A DNA stretch of 58,144 nt from positions 1-58,144 of the forward strand of contig JAFZQK010000005.1 in assembly GCA_017620455.1 (NCBI GenBank). The letters are read 5' to 3'. Shown here piece after piece: positions 8,048 through 16,412 of the stretch. Position 1 is the first letter of the stretch. Each line of letters opens with the position of its first letter. The translations under genes were made by a program, and so were the position numbers. The notes under the pieces were generated by a model. The model worked only from the letters and a program-made list of their open reading frames with translations, did no database searches and was not told where the DNA came from. Origin of the DNA: Clostridia bacterium (GTDB lineage Bacteria > Bacillota_A > Clostridia > Christensenellales > Aristaeellaceae).

Positions 8048-9241
8048 CTATTTCTTTTCCGCCAGCGCCCGTCGGATCTCCGCAAGGGGCTTTCCCGTCT
8101 CCCGGGCGATCCCCGCCAGGTCCTCAAACTCCGGCTTTTCCCTGCGCACGCCCCCGCCGCGGGCTTCCTTCACCCGCACCGTGCCGAAGGGCGTTTCCGT
8201 TTCCCGGACGCGCCGCTCCAGCACGTACCGGTCCATATCCTGCCGCCGCACCCCCAGGGTGGTGGTGTGCTTCAGCATTTCCCCGGCGATCTTCTCCGCG
8301 TCCCCCGGCAGGCACACACAGCACAGCAGCACCCCGGGCCGGCCCTTTTTCATGCCGACGGGCACGGTGTATACGTCCCGGGCGCCCACGGCGAACAGCC
8401 GCTCGCAGGCGTAGGCGATGTCCTCCCCCGTCATGTCGTCCAGATTGCATTCCAGCTTGGCGATCTTCTCCCGGGCCGTTCCGTCCGCTTCGCCCAGGAA
8501 CGCCCGCAGGCAGTTGGCCCGCTCAAAATCCTTCGCGCCCATGCCGCAGCCGATCTTCTGCACCGCCATCAGCGGCTGGGGGCCGAAGCGCTCCGCAAAA
8601 TGCCGGAGCAGCGCCGCGCCGGTGGGGGTGCACAGCTCCCCTTCGATGCCGCCGCCGTAGGTGGGCACGTTTTCCAGGAGGCGCGCCGTGGCGGGCGCAG
8701 GCACCGGCAGCACGCCGTGGGCGCAGCGCACAGACCCGCTGCCCACGTGCACGGGCGACGCGATCACCCGGTCCGGCGCGATTTTTTCCATCAGCAGGCA
8801 GACGCCCACCACGTCCGCCACCGCATCCAGGGCGCCCACTTCGTGAAAATGGATCTGCTCCACGGCCTTCCCGTGAGCCCGGCTTTCCGCCTCCGCGATC
8901 AGGCGATACACCGAAAGGGCGTCTTTTTTCACCTTTTCGCTCACATCCAGCCCGCCAATCAGGCCTTCGATGTCCGCAAGCGCCGCATGGTGGTGATGCC
9001 CGTGCTCCTCATGCCCGTGACGGTCATGAGAATGCTCTTCCTCCCCGTCCACCGTCACCCGCACCCGGGTGCCCACGATGCCGCATTTTTCCGCTTTCTC
9101 CGCTTCCACGCGCACTCCGGGCAGCCCCAGACCGTTCATTTTCCGCAAAAAGGCGTCTTTTTCCTCCGTCATTTCCAGCAGCGCCGCCGTCAGCATATCT
9201 CCCGCCGCGCCCATGCCGCATTCCAGATACAGGATTTTCAT
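8048..9241 (-). CDS. larC: Nickel pincer cofactor biosynthesis protein LarC
   Basis: LarC inserts nickel into the pyridinium bisthiocarboxylate mononucleotide to make the NPN cofactor of lactate racemase LarA and related 2-hydroxyacid racemases. The 397-aa protein has the N-terminal CGMGAAGDM motif, a His-rich stretch at 70-85 suited to nickel, HFHEVGALDA at about 131-140, and CTPTGAALLRHFAE. It is one continuous frame; in Lactobacillus plantarum LarC is made by programmed frameshifting of two frames. larA, larB and larE are not in the window. It is the first gene of a two-gene operon with the LysR gene. Confidence 0.9.
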   Translation of the reverse strand: MKILYLECGMGAAGDMLTAALLEMTEEKDAFLRKMNGLGLPGVRVEAEKAEKCGIVGTRVRVTVDGEEEHSHDRHGHEEHGHHHHAALADIEGLIGGLDVSEKVKKDALSVYRLIAEAESRAHGKAVEQIHFHEVGALDAVADVVGVCLLMEKIAPDRVIASPVHVGSGSVRCAHGVLPVPAPATARLLENVPTYGGGIEGELCTPTGAALLRHFAERFGPQPLMAVQKIGCGMGAKDFERANCLRAFLGEADGTAREKIAKLECNLDDMTGEDIAYACERLFAVGARDVYTVPVGMKKGRPGVLLCCVCLPGDAEKIAGEMLKHTTTLGVRRQDMDRYVLERRVRETETPFGTVRVKEARGGGVRREKPEFEDLAGIARETGKPLAEIRRALAEKK

Positions 9242-9272
9242 ACCGTTTCTCCTTTTGCTTCTTTCTTTTTTG

Positions 9273-9302
9273 ATTGTAACGGGAAACGCCGCTTTTTGTC
9301 AA
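9273..9302 (-). promoter_or_regulatory. Promoter of larC-lysR
   Basis: Reading leftward: TTGACA (9302-9297), an 18-base spacer, and TACAAT (9278-9273), about 32 bases before the larC ATG. The -35 abuts the T-run of the terminator of the upstream operon. Confidence 0.75.
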
Positions 9303-9322
9303 TAAAAAAGAGCCCCGGGCTC
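9303..9322 (-). terminator. Terminator of the ZorAB-like/VanX operon
   Basis: On the minus strand GAGCC-CGG-GGCTC is followed by TTTTTTATT, about 40 bases after the dipeptidase stop. Confidence 0.6.
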
Positions 9323-9362
9323 CTGCGGCCCAAGGCGCTTTCTAAGATGCTCTCTTTCCGCG

Positions 9363-10067
9363 TCACTTCACAGGAAAATCGAAGGACGTATCGGGGTAAG
9401 GCTCTCCCACCATTTTATAGTGCCACCATTCCCTTTCAAAGCAGCGGAAGCCGCACTGCTCCATCACGGTCCGGAGGATCTCGCGGTTCTCTGCCTGCTC
9501 CTGGGTGATCCCCTTCGCCCCGTGCCAGGCCAGAAGGCCGAAATAATCAAAGCCCGTGCCCATATCCAGGGGCGTGCCCTCCAGGTCCGTCAGCGTAAGA
9601 TCGATGGCGCTGCCCCGGCAGTGGGAGGAATTCCGGGCGATGTATTCCATATCCAGCAGCCGGCTTTTTTTCCCGATCTCCGGATAGAATTCCGCCTGCA
9701 TCCGCAGATCATCCGGGTCCTGGGCCCAGCGCACGAAATGCCTGACCGCCCGCCGGGGCCGGTACGCGTCGAACACCAGGAGGCGGAAGCCCATCTCCCG
9801 GAACACGTCCGCCGCCTGCCGCAGCTTTTCCGCCGCTTCCACGGTCATGATGGCCCAGGGCGCTTCGTAGCCGTCGATTGGATCGCCCACGAAATTATGC
9901 GTGCCGGCATAGCGTATGTCCAGCAGGATATCCGGGATCATTTCATGCAGATAGCAGAAGCCCGACGGCAGTTCATGGGCGGGGGCGGGGATCTCCTCCG
10001 CCGACCCGGGGGTCAGCGCCAGCAGCGCCGCCGCCAGCAGGAGCAGCGCTTTACAGCGACGGATCAT
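9363..10067 (-). CDS. Secreted VanX-type D-Ala-D-Ala dipeptidase
   Basis: A 234-aa zinc peptidase (family M15D) that cleaves D-alanyl-D-alanine. Ligands are readable: the SSHCRGSAID motif gives His149 and Asp156, and EREWWHY gives catalytic Glu213 and His216. The substrate-site Arg lies in DAYRPRR (about 103). A signal peptide (residues 1-23) sends it outside, unlike classical cytoplasmic VanX, so it should act on wall-derived dipeptide or peptide stems. It is the last gene of the operon and overlaps the upstream gene by 17 bases. There is no vanH, vanA or two-component system, so resistance is not implied. Confidence 0.85.
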   Translation of the reverse strand: MIRRCKALLLLAAALLALTPGSAEEIPAPAHELPSGFCYLHEMIPDILLDIRYAGTHNFVGDPIDGYEAPWAIMTVEAAEKLRQAADVFREMGFRLLVFDAYRPRRAVRHFVRWAQDPDDLRMQAEFYPEIGKKSRLLDMEYIARNSSHCRGSAIDLTLTDLEGTPLDMGTGFDYFGLLAWHGAKGITQEQAENREILRTVMEQCGFRCFEREWWHYKMVGEPYPDTSFDFPVK

Positions 10068-10539
10068 AGGTGAATTTTACCTCCTGGGGATTGCCCCACA
10101 GATAATACGTGACATGGATCTCCCGGACGGGGGACGGCCTGCCCTCCGTCAAAAGCACGCACCACACGTCCCGCGAGGCGCCGGGGGCGATATCGATTTC
10201 CTTCGTTTCCCCGTAGTACAGGATATCCCCCGCCGCGGGGGAAATCTGCAATTCCACCATTTCCGCCGGCACCAGGCCGCTGTTTTTGAGCCGCAGGGTA
10301 TACACGTAATAGGTATAATCCTCCGGCTGCCCCAATTCGCCGCCCCTGAGCACCGTCCCCAGCAGGCTCTGCCGCTGCAGGGCGAGCCGATGGTTTTCAA
10401 AATCCCCGGCGCGCTCCGCTGCGTTCAGCTCCTGCAGGCCCTTGCCGGTGACCTGCAGCGCGGAATGAAACAGCGCGTAGAGCAGCACTCCCCCCGCGAT
10501 GACAACCAGCGCCATGAGGATCAACGCGACCTTTTTCAA
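10051..10539 (-). CDS. Membrane-anchored protein of unknown function
   Basis: 162 aa. One N-terminal transmembrane helix (about 4-26) is followed by roughly 135 extracytoplasmic residues with alternating hydrophobic patterning that suggests a beta-sandwich (for example YYVYTLRLKNSG and PGASRDVWCVLL). I recognise no family. It lies between the ZorB-like and dipeptidase genes in one operon, 25 bases after the former and overlapping the latter. It may be an accessory subunit facing the wall with the stator complex. Lipobox absent. Confidence 0.7.
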   Translation of the reverse strand: MKKVALILMALVVIAGGVLLYALFHSALQVTGKGLQELNAAERAGDFENHRLALQRQSLLGTVLRGGELGQPEDYTYYVYTLRLKNSGLVPAEMVELQISPAAGDILYYGETKEIDIAPGASRDVWCVLLTEGRPSPVREIHVTYYLWGNPQEVKFTYDPSL

Positions 10540-10564
10540 GGAATCCCTCCCGGTCCATTCTGCT

Positions 10565-11572
10565 TTATTCCAGCGTGGAGAGGATCTTGTTCATCTCCTG
10601 GATCATTTCCGCATCCTTCAAACGGAATTTGAATTCAACCCGGCGGGACCCTTCCCTGTCCACGACGGTCCGGGTTTCGTCGGTATATTTCAGATCGGAG
10701 AAGCTGCGGCCTTTGGCGGTGAGCAGCTCCTGCAGCCGGGCGACCTGGCGGCTGTTCAGATTCAGATCCGTCAGGCAGAACTCCGCCACGGACAGGGCGC
10801 GGTTCTGGCTCAGCTTCAGGTTGGTCATATACCCGCCCTGATCGTCAGTATGCCCTTCGATGATGATTTCACCCACATAATCGGCGTATTCCGGGCGCAT
10901 CAGCACGTCCAGGTACACCGGCAGGAACCGGGCCAGCCACGCCCTTCCTTCTTCTTTGATGGTGGAGGAATTGGAATCGAAGCACACGTTGCCCTTCAGC
11001 ATGATATCGCCCGTAACGTCGTCCGGATGCACATCCAGGCCGGCGTTCTTCAGCGCCTGGCTCAGATCCTGGATGATCTTGGTGCGCACGCCGATCATGG
11101 CGTCAATGCGCTTCTGATACGCCAGCATCTCCGCCTTCTGGCTTTCCAGCACCGTCTGCATGGCGGCCAGCCTGTCCGCCTGCTCCGCCAGCTGCAGCTG
11201 CAGGAGCGCCTGTTCCTCTTCCTTGGTTTTCAGGGCGCTCTGGGCGGCGTGCAGGTCGTTTTCCTGCTGATCCAGCTGCACCTGGATGGCGGCCAGCTCC
11301 TCCTGCTTGCCCATGAGGGTCACGTTCAGCGTCTCCACTTCGTCTTCCCGCTGGGCCAGCACGATCATGGCCCGGTCCAGCTCGGATTGCTGCTCGTCCA
11401 GCTGCTTTTGCTTGATGGCCAGCATGCTGTAATACTGGTACACGCTGTACACCACCGCCAGCACGAACACCAGCAGCAGCGACGCCATCATATCCGAATA
11501 GGAGATCCAATGCGCGCCGTTGTCCCCGCCCCGGGGCCCGCGGCTGCTCCTTCTTTTCGATATCACCGTCAT
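10565..11572 (-). CDS. ZorB/MotB-like stator protein with OmpA domain
   Basis: 335 aa. A short basic cytoplasmic N-terminus leads to one transmembrane helix (about 28-46) preceded by WISYSDMM. Asp27 matches the proton-carrying Asp of MotB/ZorB. A long coiled coil follows (about 50-160), then an OmpA-like peptidoglycan-binding domain (about 185-285) with IIIEGHTDDQGG and LKLSQNRAL. It should form a proton-driven motor with the MotA-like partner, whose gene it overlaps by 4 bases. The arrangement resembles ZorB of Zorya defence and flagellar MotB, but there is no flagellar or zorC/D/E gene here. Confidence 0.82.
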   Translation of the reverse strand: MTVISKRRSSRGPRGGDNGAHWISYSDMMASLLLVFVLAVVYSVYQYYSMLAIKQKQLDEQQSELDRAMIVLAQREDEVETLNVTLMGKQEELAAIQVQLDQQENDLHAAQSALKTKEEEQALLQLQLAEQADRLAAMQTVLESQKAEMLAYQKRIDAMIGVRTKIIQDLSQALKNAGLDVHPDDVTGDIMLKGNVCFDSNSSTIKEEGRAWLARFLPVYLDVLMRPEYADYVGEIIIEGHTDDQGGYMTNLKLSQNRALSVAEFCLTDLNLNSRQVARLQELLTAKGRSFSDLKYTDETRTVVDREGSRRVEFKFRLKDAEMIQEMNKILSTLE

Positions 11573-13116
11573 GACGCGGCCTCCGCTGGCTTCTGTTCCA
11601 TGGCGGCGGACAGGCCCGTCACCGCCCGCTGCAGCTGGGAAATGGCGCTGACGCAGCCCTGGGCTTCCTTCTCCAGCCGCGCCGCGGCCCCGGCGCCGCC
11701 GGAAAGGGTCTTCATCTCCTCCAGCTGCTCCTGCAGCGCCTTGATCATGCTGGTGATGTTTTCGTCAAACATCCCCAGCCCCCGGCTGAAGGCGGCGGAC
11801 AGATCGTCCACGAAGTTGGCGTAGGTATCCGCCAGCTTCCTGCTGCTCTCGTCCATGCCGGCGGACACGCTCCCCGCCGCGCTCAGCGCGCCGTCCGCCT
11901 GCTCCTTCACCGCCGTCAGCACCCGTCCGCTCCATTCGGCGTACTCCCGCATGGCGCTTTCCATGTCTCCCTGGGCGTTCTTGAGCTGCTGCAGCAGCGC
12001 CGTCTGCTCCTGGCCCGCGGCGATCATGCCGGAGAGCACCTGGGAGCCGTGGGTCACGAAGGCGTCCGCCGTCTGCTGGCCCTGGCTGAGGGTGCCGATA
12101 TAGCTCTCGAACCGCCCCATCACCCGTTCCGTGGTGGCCTGCACCTGCCGCATCCCGTCCAGGATCTCCCCGGCGGCGGCCATGGTGCGCTCCAGGGACT
12201 CATAGGAGACCGCCTGGGCCTGGTTCACCTGGGACAGGGTCTGCCCCAGCTGGGCGAACTGCCCGCCCAGGGAGGCGTTCATCTGTGCGATGAACTGATT
12301 GGCGATGTTCCGCACGCCGTCGATCTGCGCCTGGGTCTGGCCCAGGACGAAATGATTCATATTCTGCACCACGGGAGAAAGCGAACGCTCCACCCCGCTG
12401 ACGATCCCTTCGCTGACCCGGGCGCTCAGATCCGACGACAGCCGACGCAGCAGGGCGCTGCGGTCCTCCTGCTGGAGGATGATCTGCACGTTGTCCTCCA
12501 GGGGCTTTTGCATCACCAGGCTGGAAAACGCGTCGTGGAATTCGTCGATGGCCCGGGTGGCGCTGCCGTGGGCCATGCGGCTGAGCATATTGAACACCAG
12601 CGAGCAGGCGATGCCGGCGATGGAGGTCATGAACGCGAAGGTCATGCCCCCGATCATCTGGGGGATGCTTTCCATGGTCTTCGCGGCGTCGCTCACGTCC
12701 AGCCCGCCCAGGCCCCGCATGAGGCCGATGAAGGTGCCCAGGATACCCAGGCTGGTGAGCAGGCTGGGCACCACCTGGGCCAGCTGCTCGTGCCCCGCGG
12801 AATAGATCACGGAATCGTCGTTGATGTAATCCTCCACGTTGCAGTTCAATCCCCGGGCGTCCAACTGCTCCGCGTTCACCAGGAACCGCCGCCAAGGCCC
12901 CTCCAGCTCCCTGCCCAGGAACATAGCGTCCTGCCACACCGGCCGGCCCTCCCCGGGATTTCCTTCCAGCATCCGGATGCCCCGGCGCAGCCGCCGCGCT
13001 CCCCGGCGCACCGGCAGCACGCATTTGAAAATCCCGATCAGCGCCACCAAAGCAATGGCCAGATAAATGGCAAAATCAGCGGCGTTTGAAGCCAGGCTGT
13101 TCAAAAAATCCGTCAA
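11569..13116 (-). CDS. ZorA/MotA/TolQ/ExbB-like proton channel protein
   Basis: 515 aa. Transmembrane helices lie at about 15-34, 113-134 and 154-178. The second carries VPSLLTSLGILGTFIGL, a close match to the ZorA/ExbB signature, and the third IGGMTFAFMTSIAGIA. The remaining 330 residues are a long, Gln/Ala-rich coiled-coil tail like the cytoplasmic tail of ZorA. With the next gene it forms the inner ring of a 5:2-type ion-driven motor, by family analogy. It is the first gene of the operon and has a strong promoter. The target of the tail is unknown. Confidence 0.85.
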   Translation of the reverse strand: MTDFLNSLASNAADFAIYLAIALVALIGIFKCVLPVRRGARRLRRGIRMLEGNPGEGRPVWQDAMFLGRELEGPWRRFLVNAEQLDARGLNCNVEDYINDDSVIYSAGHEQLAQVVPSLLTSLGILGTFIGLMRGLGGLDVSDAAKTMESIPQMIGGMTFAFMTSIAGIACSLVFNMLSRMAHGSATRAIDEFHDAFSSLVMQKPLEDNVQIILQQEDRSALLRRLSSDLSARVSEGIVSGVERSLSPVVQNMNHFVLGQTQAQIDGVRNIANQFIAQMNASLGGQFAQLGQTLSQVNQAQAVSYESLERTMAAAGEILDGMRQVQATTERVMGRFESYIGTLSQGQQTADAFVTHGSQVLSGMIAAGQEQTALLQQLKNAQGDMESAMREYAEWSGRVLTAVKEQADGALSAAGSVSAGMDESSRKLADTYANFVDDLSAAFSRGLGMFDENITSMIKALQEQLEEMKTLSGGAGAAARLEKEAQGCVSAISQLQRAVTGLSAAMEQKPAEAAS

Positions 13117-13168
13117 TGCTGCTCATCCTTTCCGGGCTTTTCCATGGAATAATGCATATTCATGCTAT

Positions 13169-13197
13169 ATTGTAACGAATCGACCCAAAAAATGCAA
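13169..13197 (-). promoter_or_regulatory. Promoter of the ZorAB-like/VanX operon
   Basis: Reading leftward: TTGCAT (13197-13192), a 17-base spacer, TACAAT (13174-13169). It gives a leader of about 45 bases before the zorA-like ATG. Confidence 0.75.
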
Positions 13198-13248
13198 TAG
13201 TTTCGTAATAAGTAGTTTTGTAAATTTCTCGCGCTCATTCGGGAATCA

Positions 13249-13278
13249 TTGACAGAAAAGGCCCCGCCGCGGTATGAT
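13249..13278 (+). promoter_or_regulatory. Promoter of the CapA-like gene
   Basis: TTGACA at 13249-13254, an 18-base spacer, TATGAT at 13273-13278. The gene's AAAGGAG is at about 13300. Confidence 0.75.
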
Positions 13279-13310
13279 AAATCATCCCCGGAAACAGAAA
13301 GGAGACCCCC

Positions 13311-14420
13311 ATGCGCCGTTTGCTTTTTCTGGCATTGATTTTCGCTTTGGCCGCGCCTGTCTGCCGGGCCGAGGAGGACGCCGTCCCATACCGGACGGCC
13401 CCCGTGCAGATCGTGGTTTCCTTCACCGGGGACTGCACCCTGGGCTGCACCCCGGACCAGCGCATGAACCCCCGCACCAGCTTTGAGGGCTATGTTGCGC
13501 GCGAGGGGATGGCGTATCCTTTCGCGGGGGTCCGGGAGATCTTTGAAAACGACGATCTCACCGTGATCAACCTGGAAAGCGTGTTCCAGGACGACGACAG
13601 CTGCCGGGCGGACAAGACCTATAATTTCCGCGCGCCCCAGTCCTACGCCGGGATCCTGCCCCTGGGCGGCGTGGACGCGGTGTCCTTCGCCAACAACCAC
13701 ACCATGGATTACAGTGCCAAGGGGTTCCTTTCCACGCTGGAAGCGCTGGAGAAGGTGGATATCCCCTGGTTCGGCGCTTCGGAAACGGCGTGCGCCACCT
13801 ATATTTTTGAAAAAGGCGGCGTGAAGATCGGCTTTGTGTCCACCTACATCAGCGATTATTTCCGCACCGAGGGCAAGCTGGTGACGAAGTGCTTCGACGA
13901 ACTGAACGCCGCGGGCTGCAATCTGATCGTGGGCTGCATCCACGGCGGCGTGGAATACGACACCCTGCACGACGAGGCCATGGAGCGCACGGCCAACGGC
14001 TTTATCCGCCGGGGCGCGGACGTGGTGATCTGCCATCACCCCCACACCCTCCAGGGCATCCGCGTGGAGAACGGCCGCACCACATTGTGGAGCCTGGGCA
14101 ATTTCGTTTTCGGCGGCAATCCGGAGATCCGCGTGAACCACGCCGGCGAATCCGTCATCAGCACCATGATCGCCCAGTTCACCTTCTCCTTCGACGAAAA
14201 CGGCAAATACCTGGGCCATCAGCTCAACGTGATCCCCTGCCACATGTCCGGGCATACGGGGTACAACGATTACCAGCCCCGTCCCGTTTCCGGCCAGGAC
14301 GCCGAGCGGGTCATCCAGGCCCTGCAGCGCGACGCCCAGCCCTACGGATTGAAGATACGGCCCTACGTGGAAGGCGTCGGCGCCCTGCAGCCCTTCGTGC
14401 CCGCCCCCACGGACCGCTGA
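13311..14420 (+). CDS. CapA/PGA_cap-family secreted metallophosphatase-like protein
   Basis: 369 aa with a signal peptide (1-19). The domain is the PgsA/CapA fold related to calcineurin phosphatases. FTGDCTLG carries the metal-binding Asp, NLESVF and FANNHTMDY follow, and GCIHGGVEY and CHHPHTLQG supply the later His residues. Relatives take part in poly-gamma-glutamate or capsule synthesis, but no pgsB/C genes are near, so the substrate is open. It has its own promoter, and a new one precedes hprK, so it is probably monocistronic. Confidence 0.85.
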   Translation: MRRLLFLALIFALAAPVCRAEEDAVPYRTAPVQIVVSFTGDCTLGCTPDQRMNPRTSFEGYVAREGMAYPFAGVREIFENDDLTVINLESVFQDDDSCRADKTYNFRAPQSYAGILPLGGVDAVSFANNHTMDYSAKGFLSTLEALEKVDIPWFGASETACATYIFEKGGVKIGFVSTYISDYFRTEGKLVTKCFDELNAAGCNLIVGCIHGGVEYDTLHDEAMERTANGFIRRGADVVICHHPHTLQGIRVENGRTTLWSLGNFVFGGNPEIRVNHAGESVISTMIAQFTFSFDENGKYLGHQLNVIPCHMSGHTGYNDYQPRPVSGQDAERVIQALQRDAQPYGLKIRPYVEGVGALQPFVPAPTDR

Positions 14421-14422
14421 GC

Positions 14423-14451
14423 TTGCAAAATCCCTTTTTCCAATGTATAAT
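14423..14451 (+). promoter_or_regulatory. Promoter of hprK
   Basis: TTGCAA at 14423-14428, a 17-base spacer, TATAAT at 14446-14451, starting just after the CapA-like stop. Confidence 0.8.
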
Positions 14452-14485
14452 GATATGAAACGCTCATCCGCCGGGAGGGAAGCCT

Positions 14486-15406
14486 ATGCTGATCAACGCC
14501 AGGCAATTCATCGACGCCCTGCAATTGCAGATCCTGTCCCCCAGCAGCCGCACGGAATGGGATATCCACAGCGCGGAGCTGAACCGGCCCGGGCTGCAGT
14601 TCGTGGGGTATTACGAGCATTTCGCCTATGACCGGCCCCAGGTGGTGGGCCTGACGGAAATGAGCTACCTGGAGCAGCTCAGCGACGAGGAGCGCCACGC
14701 CCGGCTGGACGCCCTGTTTTCCTATCCCATTCCCTGCATGATCCTCTGCCGCGGCATGATGCCCCAGGACGATATCCTGGAATTGGCGAAGGCCCACGAC
14801 GTATGCGTGCTGCGCACCGAATCCGTCACCACCAGCCTGGTGGTGAACGCCATGAATTATCTGAACCGCGCCATCGCCCCCCGGTCCACCCTCCACGGCG
14901 TGCTGGTGGACGTGTACGGCGTGGGCGTGCTGATCACCGGCGAAAGCGGCGTGGGCAAAAGCGAGGCCGCCCTGGAGCTGGTCAAGCGCGGGCATCAGCT
15001 GGTGGCGGACGACGTGGTGGATATCTGCCGCATCACCCCCAGCCGCCTCATCGGCGAATCCCCGGAAACCGTGCGGCACTTCATGGAGATCCGCGGCATC
15101 GGTATCATCGATATCAAGGCCATGTACGGCATCAGCGCCGTGCTGATGAGCAAATCCATCGACCTGGTGATCCACCTGGAAAACTGGAAGGAAAAAAAGG
15201 CTTACGACCGCCTGGGCCTGGCCGAGGATTTCACCACCATCATGGACGTGCGGGTGCCCCACGTGGTGCTGCCGGTGCGCCCGGGGCGCAATCTGGCCGT
15301 GGTCATCGAGGTGGCCGCCCGGAATTTCTCCCTCAAGCAGCTTGGCTATTCCGCCGCCCAGGAGCTGGACCGGCGGCTGAACGAAATGATGAACACGCGG
15401 AAATAA
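14486..15406 (+). CDS. hprK: HPr kinase/phosphorylase
   Basis: A bifunctional enzyme that phosphorylates Ser46 of HPr, and reverses it, for CcpA-dependent catabolite repression. 306 aa, normal length. The N-terminal regulatory domain (1-125) is followed by the kinase domain with Walker A GESGVGKS (152-159) and the HprK signature EIRGIGIID (about 205). It sits 27 bases upstream of a ROK glucokinase, a sensible pairing of sugar phosphorylation and its control. The HPr gene itself is not in the window. Confidence 0.95.
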   Translation: MLINARQFIDALQLQILSPSSRTEWDIHSAELNRPGLQFVGYYEHFAYDRPQVVGLTEMSYLEQLSDEERHARLDALFSYPIPCMILCRGMMPQDDILELAKAHDVCVLRTESVTTSLVVNAMNYLNRAIAPRSTLHGVLVDVYGVGVLITGESGVGKSEAALELVKRGHQLVADDVVDICRITPSRLIGESPETVRHFMEIRGIGIIDIKAMYGISAVLMSKSIDLVIHLENWKEKKAYDRLGLAEDFTTIMDVRVPHVVLPVRPGRNLAVVIEVAARNFSLKQLGYSAAQELDRRLNEMMNTRK

Positions 15407-15433
15407 CGCTCCGCGAAAAAAGGAGGTTTCCCC

Positions 15434-16372
15434 ATGATCCTGATCGGCATTGACCTGGGAGGCACCAATATCGCCGTGGGCGCCGTGGACGAAGAAGGCA
15501 GGATCCTGGCCCAGGCGTCCGCCAAGACCCTGGCCCAGCGCCCCTTCACCGAGATCGTCCGGGATATGGCCGGCTGCGTCCGCCGGGTGATGGACGCGCT
15601 GCCGGGCAGGGAATTTTCCGGCATCGGCATCGGCATCCCCGGCATCGCGGATGAAAACGGCACCGTGCTCAACTGCACCAACCTGGGCTGGTTCAACGAG
15701 CCCCTGGCCGACGAAATGCACAAATATTTCGATCTGCCCGTTTATATCGGCAACGACGCCAACGTGGCCGCGCTGGCGGAATGCCACGTGGGGGCGGCGA
15801 AGGGCTGCCGCAGCAGCGTTATGATCACCCTGGGCACGGGCGTCGGCGGCGGCATCGTGCTGGACGGGCGCCCCTGGAACGGGGCCCACGGCCGGGGCGG
15901 CGAGATCGGCCATATGACCCTGGTGCCCGACGGGGTCCCCTGCACCTGCGGCAACAACGGCTGCGTGGAACGCTACTGCTCCGCCACCGCCCTGATCCGC
16001 ATGGGCCGGCAGGAATGCCGCGCTTTCCCGGATAGCCTGATGCTGAAAAAAGCAGGCGGCGATCCGGAAAAAATCAGCGCCAAAACCGTCATTGACGCTG
16101 CGAAGGAAGGTGATGCGCCCGCCCTCCGGGCATTCAATTCCTTCGTGTATTATCTGGCGCTGACCATCAATAACCTCACCGCGTCCCTGGACCCGGAAAT
16201 GATCGTCCTGGGCGGCGGCGTCAGCCATGCCGGCGCTTTCCTGCTGGACGCCGTCCGGGCGCTGCTTCCCCGGTATCAGATCTTCAAGGCCCTGCCCATT
16301 CCCAAGGTGGAATTGGCGCAGCTTGGCAACGAAGCCGGCATCATCGGCGCCGCCATGCTGGGCAAGCGGTAA
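15434..16372 (+). CDS. ROK-family glucokinase
   Basis: 312 aa, cytosolic. It phosphorylates glucose (or a related hexose) with ATP. The N-terminal phosphate motif is IDLGGTN (6-12), the sugar site includes NDANVAAL, and GTGVGGGIV is the second ATP loop. The ROK zinc site is GHMTL followed by CTCGNNGCVERYC. AAGGAGG precedes the ATG. It forms part of the hprK-glk-asnS run. A MakC-type or other hexose specificity cannot be excluded. Confidence 0.9.
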   Translation: MILIGIDLGGTNIAVGAVDEEGRILAQASAKTLAQRPFTEIVRDMAGCVRRVMDALPGREFSGIGIGIPGIADENGTVLNCTNLGWFNEPLADEMHKYFDLPVYIGNDANVAALAECHVGAAKGCRSSVMITLGTGVGGGIVLDGRPWNGAHGRGGEIGHMTLVPDGVPCTCGNNGCVERYCSATALIRMGRQECRAFPDSLMLKKAGGDPEKISAKTVIDAAKEGDAPALRAFNSFVYYLALTINNLTASLDPEMIVLGGGVSHAGAFLLDAVRALLPRYQIFKALPIPKVELAQLGNEAGIIGAAMLGKR

Positions 16373-16412
16373 ACCCCATTGATCTGAAACGAATGAATTT
16401 GGAGGGATTCCC

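Noticed and set aside
8048..8127. Upstream extension of the LysR gene to 8127
   Set aside because: Would read through the larC end and add an Arg-rich tail with no homology; the GTG at 8028 begins exactly at the helix-turn-helix.
9363..10067. Glycopeptide-resistance (van) cluster
   Set aside because: Only the dipeptidase is present; it has a signal peptide, unlike VanX, and no vanH, ligase, vanR or vanS gene is nearby.
9363..13116. Complete Zorya defence system
   Set aside because: Only ZorA- and ZorB-like genes are present; no ZorC, ZorD helicase or ZorE nuclease within 20 kb either side.
16373..16412. T-box leader before asnS
   Set aside because: Only 40 bases separate glucokinase and asnS; no T-box sequence or specifier hairpin.
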